Shown: one piece after another, positions 61,841 through 64,000 of the stretch
Layout of the letters: each line of letters opens with the position of its first letter
Position numbering within the stretch: the stretch's first letter is position 1
Origin: Acidisoma silvae
GTDB lineage: Bacteria; Pseudomonadota; Alphaproteobacteria; Acetobacterales; Acetobacteraceae
Length of the DNA: 64,000 bases
Direction of reading: 5' to 3'
Assembly (NCBI RefSeq): GCF_020618775.1
Contig: NZ_JAESVB010000001.1
Location: 124,001 to 188,000, forward strand
Position numbers and translations under genes: made by a program
The notes under the pieces: model-generated
What the model saw: only the letters and a program-made list of their open reading frames with translations
Database searches by the model: none
What the model was told of the DNA's origin: nothing

Positions 61841-62300
61841 AGCGACAATTTACGAAGGCCTGACCCAGCTCGGGAAGGATGCCCGGCCCGCCGACCGGCC
61901 CGAGGATGCGGTGCTGGAGCGCGTGCCCGCGCCGAACCAGGGACAGAATTACGTCGTGCGCTTCACCGCGCCGGAATTCACCTCGCTCTGCCCCATGACC
62001 GGCCAGCCCGATTTCGCCCATATCGTCATCGACTATATTCCCGGCGAATGGCTGGTGGAGAGCAAGTCGCTGAAACTGTTCCTGACCAGCTTCCGCAATC
62101 ATGGTGCCTTTCATGAGGCGTGCAGCATGATGATCGCGCAGCGGCTGGTCGATCTGCTGGCGCCGCGCTGGTTCCGCATCGGCGCCTATTGGTATCCGCG
62201 CGGTGGCATTCCGATCGACGTCTTCTGGCAGAGCGGCGCGCCGCCCGAGGGCGTCTTCCTGCCCGACCAGGGCGTGGCCCCCTATCGCGGCCGGGGATGA
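61833..62300 (+). CDS. queF: NADPH-dependent 7-cyano-7-deazaguanine reductase
   Basis: 155 residues from ATG 61833 (GGAAGGAG upstream). QueF reduces preQ0 to preQ1. The catalytic Cys53 and Asp60 are in [11 protein letters not shown], and the family signature is [20 protein letters not shown]. The unimodal type. The ATG lies inside the end of tgt. An 80-bp hairpin repeat separates it from queG. Confidence 0.95.
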   Translation: MAEATIYEGLTQLGKDARPADRPEDAVLERVPAPNQGQNYVVRFTAPEFTSLCPMTGQPDFAHIVIDYIPGEWLVESKSLKLFLTSFRNHGAFHEACSMMIAQRLVDLLAPRWFRIGAYWYPRGGIPIDVFWQSGAPPEGVFLPDQGVAPYRGRG

Positions 62301-62310
62301 CACCCGCAAG

Positions 62311-62390
62311 GTCATGCACGGCTTTATGCCGTGCATCCACCCGTCCGGGCGCCGCGACGGGTCGATCCGCGCAACACGTGCGCGGATGAC
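62311..62390. repeat. 80-bp double-hairpin repeat, family 2, copy 2
   Basis: GTCATGCACGGCTTTATGCC... and GGGTCGATCCGCGCAACACG... form the two hairpins; it aligns gap-free to 36956-37035, with compensating changes in the stems. It ends directly before the queG ATG at 62391, so the queG ribosome-binding region is the repeat. Confidence 0.78.
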
Positions 62391-63524
62391 ATGGAGGATA
62401 GCGCCCGAACCCCGAATGACCCGACCTTAGCAGCCGCGATCCGCGCAAAAGCGCAGGATCTTGGTTTCGGCGCGGTCGGTTTCGGGCCCGCTGACCTGCC
62501 GCCTGGCGCCGGCGCGCGCCTGGCAGAACTGGTCGCGGCCGGCCATCACGGTGAAATGGCGTGGATGGCCGAGCGGATGGAAAGCCGGGAAAGTCCGCGC
62601 GGGCTTTGGCCCGAGGTCCGCAGCGTCATTTCGCTCGGCATGAGCTACGCGCCCGAAGGCGATGCCCTGGCAACGCTAGGCGACAAGGCGGCCGGCAATA
62701 TTTCGGTCTATGCCCGCAACCGGGATTATCACGACATCATCAAGGGAAAGCTGAAGCACCTCGCGCAGTTCATCGTCAGCCGCGCGGCGGCCGAAAGACC
62801 GCAGGTCAAGGTTTTCGTGGATACCGCGCCGGTGATGGAAAAGCCGCTGGCGCAGCAGGCCGGGCTTGGCTGGCAGGGCAAGCATACCAACCTCGTTTCC
62901 CGCGCGCATGGGTCATGGCTTTTCCTGGGTGAAATCTACACGACGCTTGATCTGTCACCTGATGCGCCGCACGAGGACCATTGCGGCACCTGCCACCGCT
63001 GCATCGATGCCTGCCCGACGGCAGCCATTACCGCGCCCTATCGGTTGCAGCCGACGCGCTGCATTTCCTATCTCACCATCGAGCATAAGGGGCCGATCCC
63101 TCTGGAATTCCGGGCGGCGATGGGCAACCGCATCTATGGCTGCGATGATTGCCTCGCGGTCTGTCCCTGGAACCGTTTCGCGCAGACGGGCAGGGAGGCC
63201 AAGCTGGCGGCTCGCGCCGATTTGCAGGCGCCTGCGTTGCGTGATCTTTCCCGCCTCGACGACGCCGGTTTTCGTCAGCTTTTCTCAGGCTCGCCCATCA
63301 AACGCATCGGCCGCGACCGTTTCCTGCGCAACGTTGCGATCGCCATCGGCAATAGCGGTGATACGGTTCTATTGCCGGAGGTGCAGCGCCTCGCCGCCGA
63401 ACCGGACGCGGTCCTGGCCGAGGCTGCCGCCTGGGCCGTTACGCAGTTGCAGCATGAAATGATTTCGCCCGGAACGGTTGATGAGACCCGGTCAGCGACG
63501 CTAGGCTCCGCCGATCCAGCGTGA
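62391..63524 (+). CDS. queG: Epoxyqueuosine reductase
   Basis: 377 residues from ATG 62391; the frame runs further back into the repeat but without a better start. QueG (B12-dependent) reduces epoxyqueuosine to queuosine, the last step. Two 4Fe-4S clusters are supplied by HCGTCHRCIDACPT and YGCDDCLAVCPW; the B12 region precedes them. It completes queA-tgt-queF-queG. No clean Shine-Dalgarno is visible because the upstream 80 bases are the hairpin repeat. Confidence 0.94.
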   Translation: MEDSARTPNDPTLAAAIRAKAQDLGFGAVGFGPADLPPGAGARLAELVAAGHHGEMAWMAERMESRESPRGLWPEVRSVISLGMSYAPEGDALATLGDKAAGNISVYARNRDYHDIIKGKLKHLAQFIVSRAAAERPQVKVFVDTAPVMEKPLAQQAGLGWQGKHTNLVSRAHGSWLFLGEIYTTLDLSPDAPHEDHCGTCHRCIDACPTAAITAPYRLQPTRCISYLTIEHKGPIPLEFRAAMGNRIYGCDDCLAVCPWNRFAQTGREAKLAARADLQAPALRDLSRLDDAGFRQLFSGSPIKRIGRDRFLRNVAIAIGNSGDTVLLPEVQRLAAEPDAVLAEAAAWAVTQLQHEMISPGTVDETRSATLGSADPA

Positions 63525-63535
63525 AGGTCTTCGTC

Positions 63536-64000
63536 ATGGCGTCCTTGCGGTCGAAACTCCGGCAGATTTTGCATCAGACCGGGTTGCGGCCCATTCCACC
63601 GCCACCCCTGCCGCCGGTCTGGATGCGCCCGGTGCCTGCGGCCAAGCCCCGCCCGGACGGACAGCCCATCAGCTTCGATGAACTCGCGGAATATCTCGAC
63701 CCAAGCCTGCTGCCGGTGCTGGACCGCCCGGATGTCGATACAACGCTTCTGACGCCGGAACAGTTGAGCTGGCGGCAGGATGGCGTGGTCGAGTTGAAGG
63801 GCTTCCTGCCCGATGATCTGGTCGACGCCTATAGCGCCGTCCGTTCCAAACTGGATCACGTCGGCTGGCTTTATGCCACGCCTTATCTCGATGTACCGGA
63901 AATGCGGGATCTCGCTCTTTATCCGCCGCTCATGGCCGTCATGGAAAGCCTGATCGGCGAGCCGCTGATGCTGCATCTGGCGCTGACCGGCTGGATCAGC
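63536..64000 (+). CDS. Phytanoyl-CoA dioxygenase (PhyH)-like protein, N-terminal part
   Basis: At least 155 residues, cut by the window end. ATG 63536 has GAAGG eight bases upstream; GTG 63521, overlapping the queG stop, is an alternative. After a proline-rich N-terminus (PIPPPPLPPVWMRP) comes QDGVVELKGFLPDDLVDAYS and YPPLMAVMESLIGEPLMLHL, typical of the PhyH fold. The iron-binding HxD would be beyond the edge. Family known for hydroxylating many small molecules; substrate unknown. Confidence 0.65.
   Translation, partial: MASLRSKLRQILHQTGLRPIPPPPLPPVWMRPVPAAKPRPDGQPISFDELAEYLDPSLLPVLDRPDVDTTLLTPEQLSWRQDGVVELKGFLPDDLVDAYSAVRSKLDHVGWLYATPYLDVPEMRDLALYPPLMAVMESLIGEPLMLHLALTGWIS

Noticed and set aside
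1-64000. CRISPR arrays, rRNA or tRNA genes, insertion sequences, prophage
   Set aside because: No regularly spaced direct repeats, no cloverleaf except the tmRNA acceptor part, and no transposase, integrase or phage structural frames were found by reading both strands.

Overview
This is a GC-rich chromosomal stretch with dense, mostly operonic coding, and it reads as an alphaproteobacterium. The best evidence is a circularly permuted two-piece tmRNA at about 57580-57858 next to an alphaproteobacterial-type SspB, a DUF1489 gene, a ROSE-type RNA thermometer in front of an hsp20 gene, and a tamA-tamB pair. Protein character suggests the Rhodospirillales/Acetobacteraceae side of the class, but that is an inference. 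There is no rRNA, tRNA, CRISPR array, integrase or transposase in the window. Both ends cut through a gene.

Layout. 1-3 kb: oxygenase fragment, short RNase D, ROK sugar kinase and inositol-monophosphatase-family phosphatase. 2.8-5.9 kb: a 145-bp inverted-repeat element, a higBA toxin-antitoxin locus whose toxin is frameshifted, then a permease behind a MerR/CueR-type promoter and a bile-acid/PanS-type transporter. 6-9.5 kb: alkylation repair (Ada/AlkA fusion plus Ogt) coupled to an M81 peptidase. 9.6-11.4 kb: an atypical SDR divergent from a LysR regulator. 11.4-14 kb: an AT-richer island of unrecognised genes. 14-17.1 kb: uronate catabolism (GntR, exported esterase, divergent uxaC). 17.3-26.4 kb: central metabolism (fumC, murQ, zwf, icd, fdhA) with a metallophosphoesterase. 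26.4-31.5 kb: a leftward operon miaB-phoH-ybeY-corC with a DMT exporter and a lone Lrp sensor domain. 32.2-40.8 kb: envelope biogenesis and stress (tamA-tamB, hsp20, rpmE, Spy-like). 40.9-47.9 kb: an OYE reductase, pdxY, ridA, a His-rich CHAP hydrolase, a tspO that looks frameshifted, an ankyrin protein, mscL and lipoproteins. 47.4-55.3 kb: a large leftward transglutaminase / ATP-grasp / alpha-E operon. 55.5-57.6 kb: an exported PCMT-like methyltransferase and thyX. 57.6-59.1 kb: ssrA, sspB and brnTA. 59.3-63.5 kb: VOC protein and a full queA-tgt-queF-queG queuosine operon, then a PhyH-type dioxygenase fragment.

The most interesting signals lie between or at the edges of genes. These are two families of paired-hairpin repeats (three ~145-bp copies and two exactly 80-bp copies, the latter just upstream of start codons in operons); a heat-shock promoter built inside the rpmE terminator and followed by a ROSE thermometer; an icd terminator whose stem contains the only ribosome-binding site of the next gene; an orphan metal-type MerR operator; and two putative one-base frameshifts (higB, tspO). 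The transglutaminase/ATP-grasp operon carries two uncharacterised downstream genes and is the best candidate for a poorly described biochemical system.
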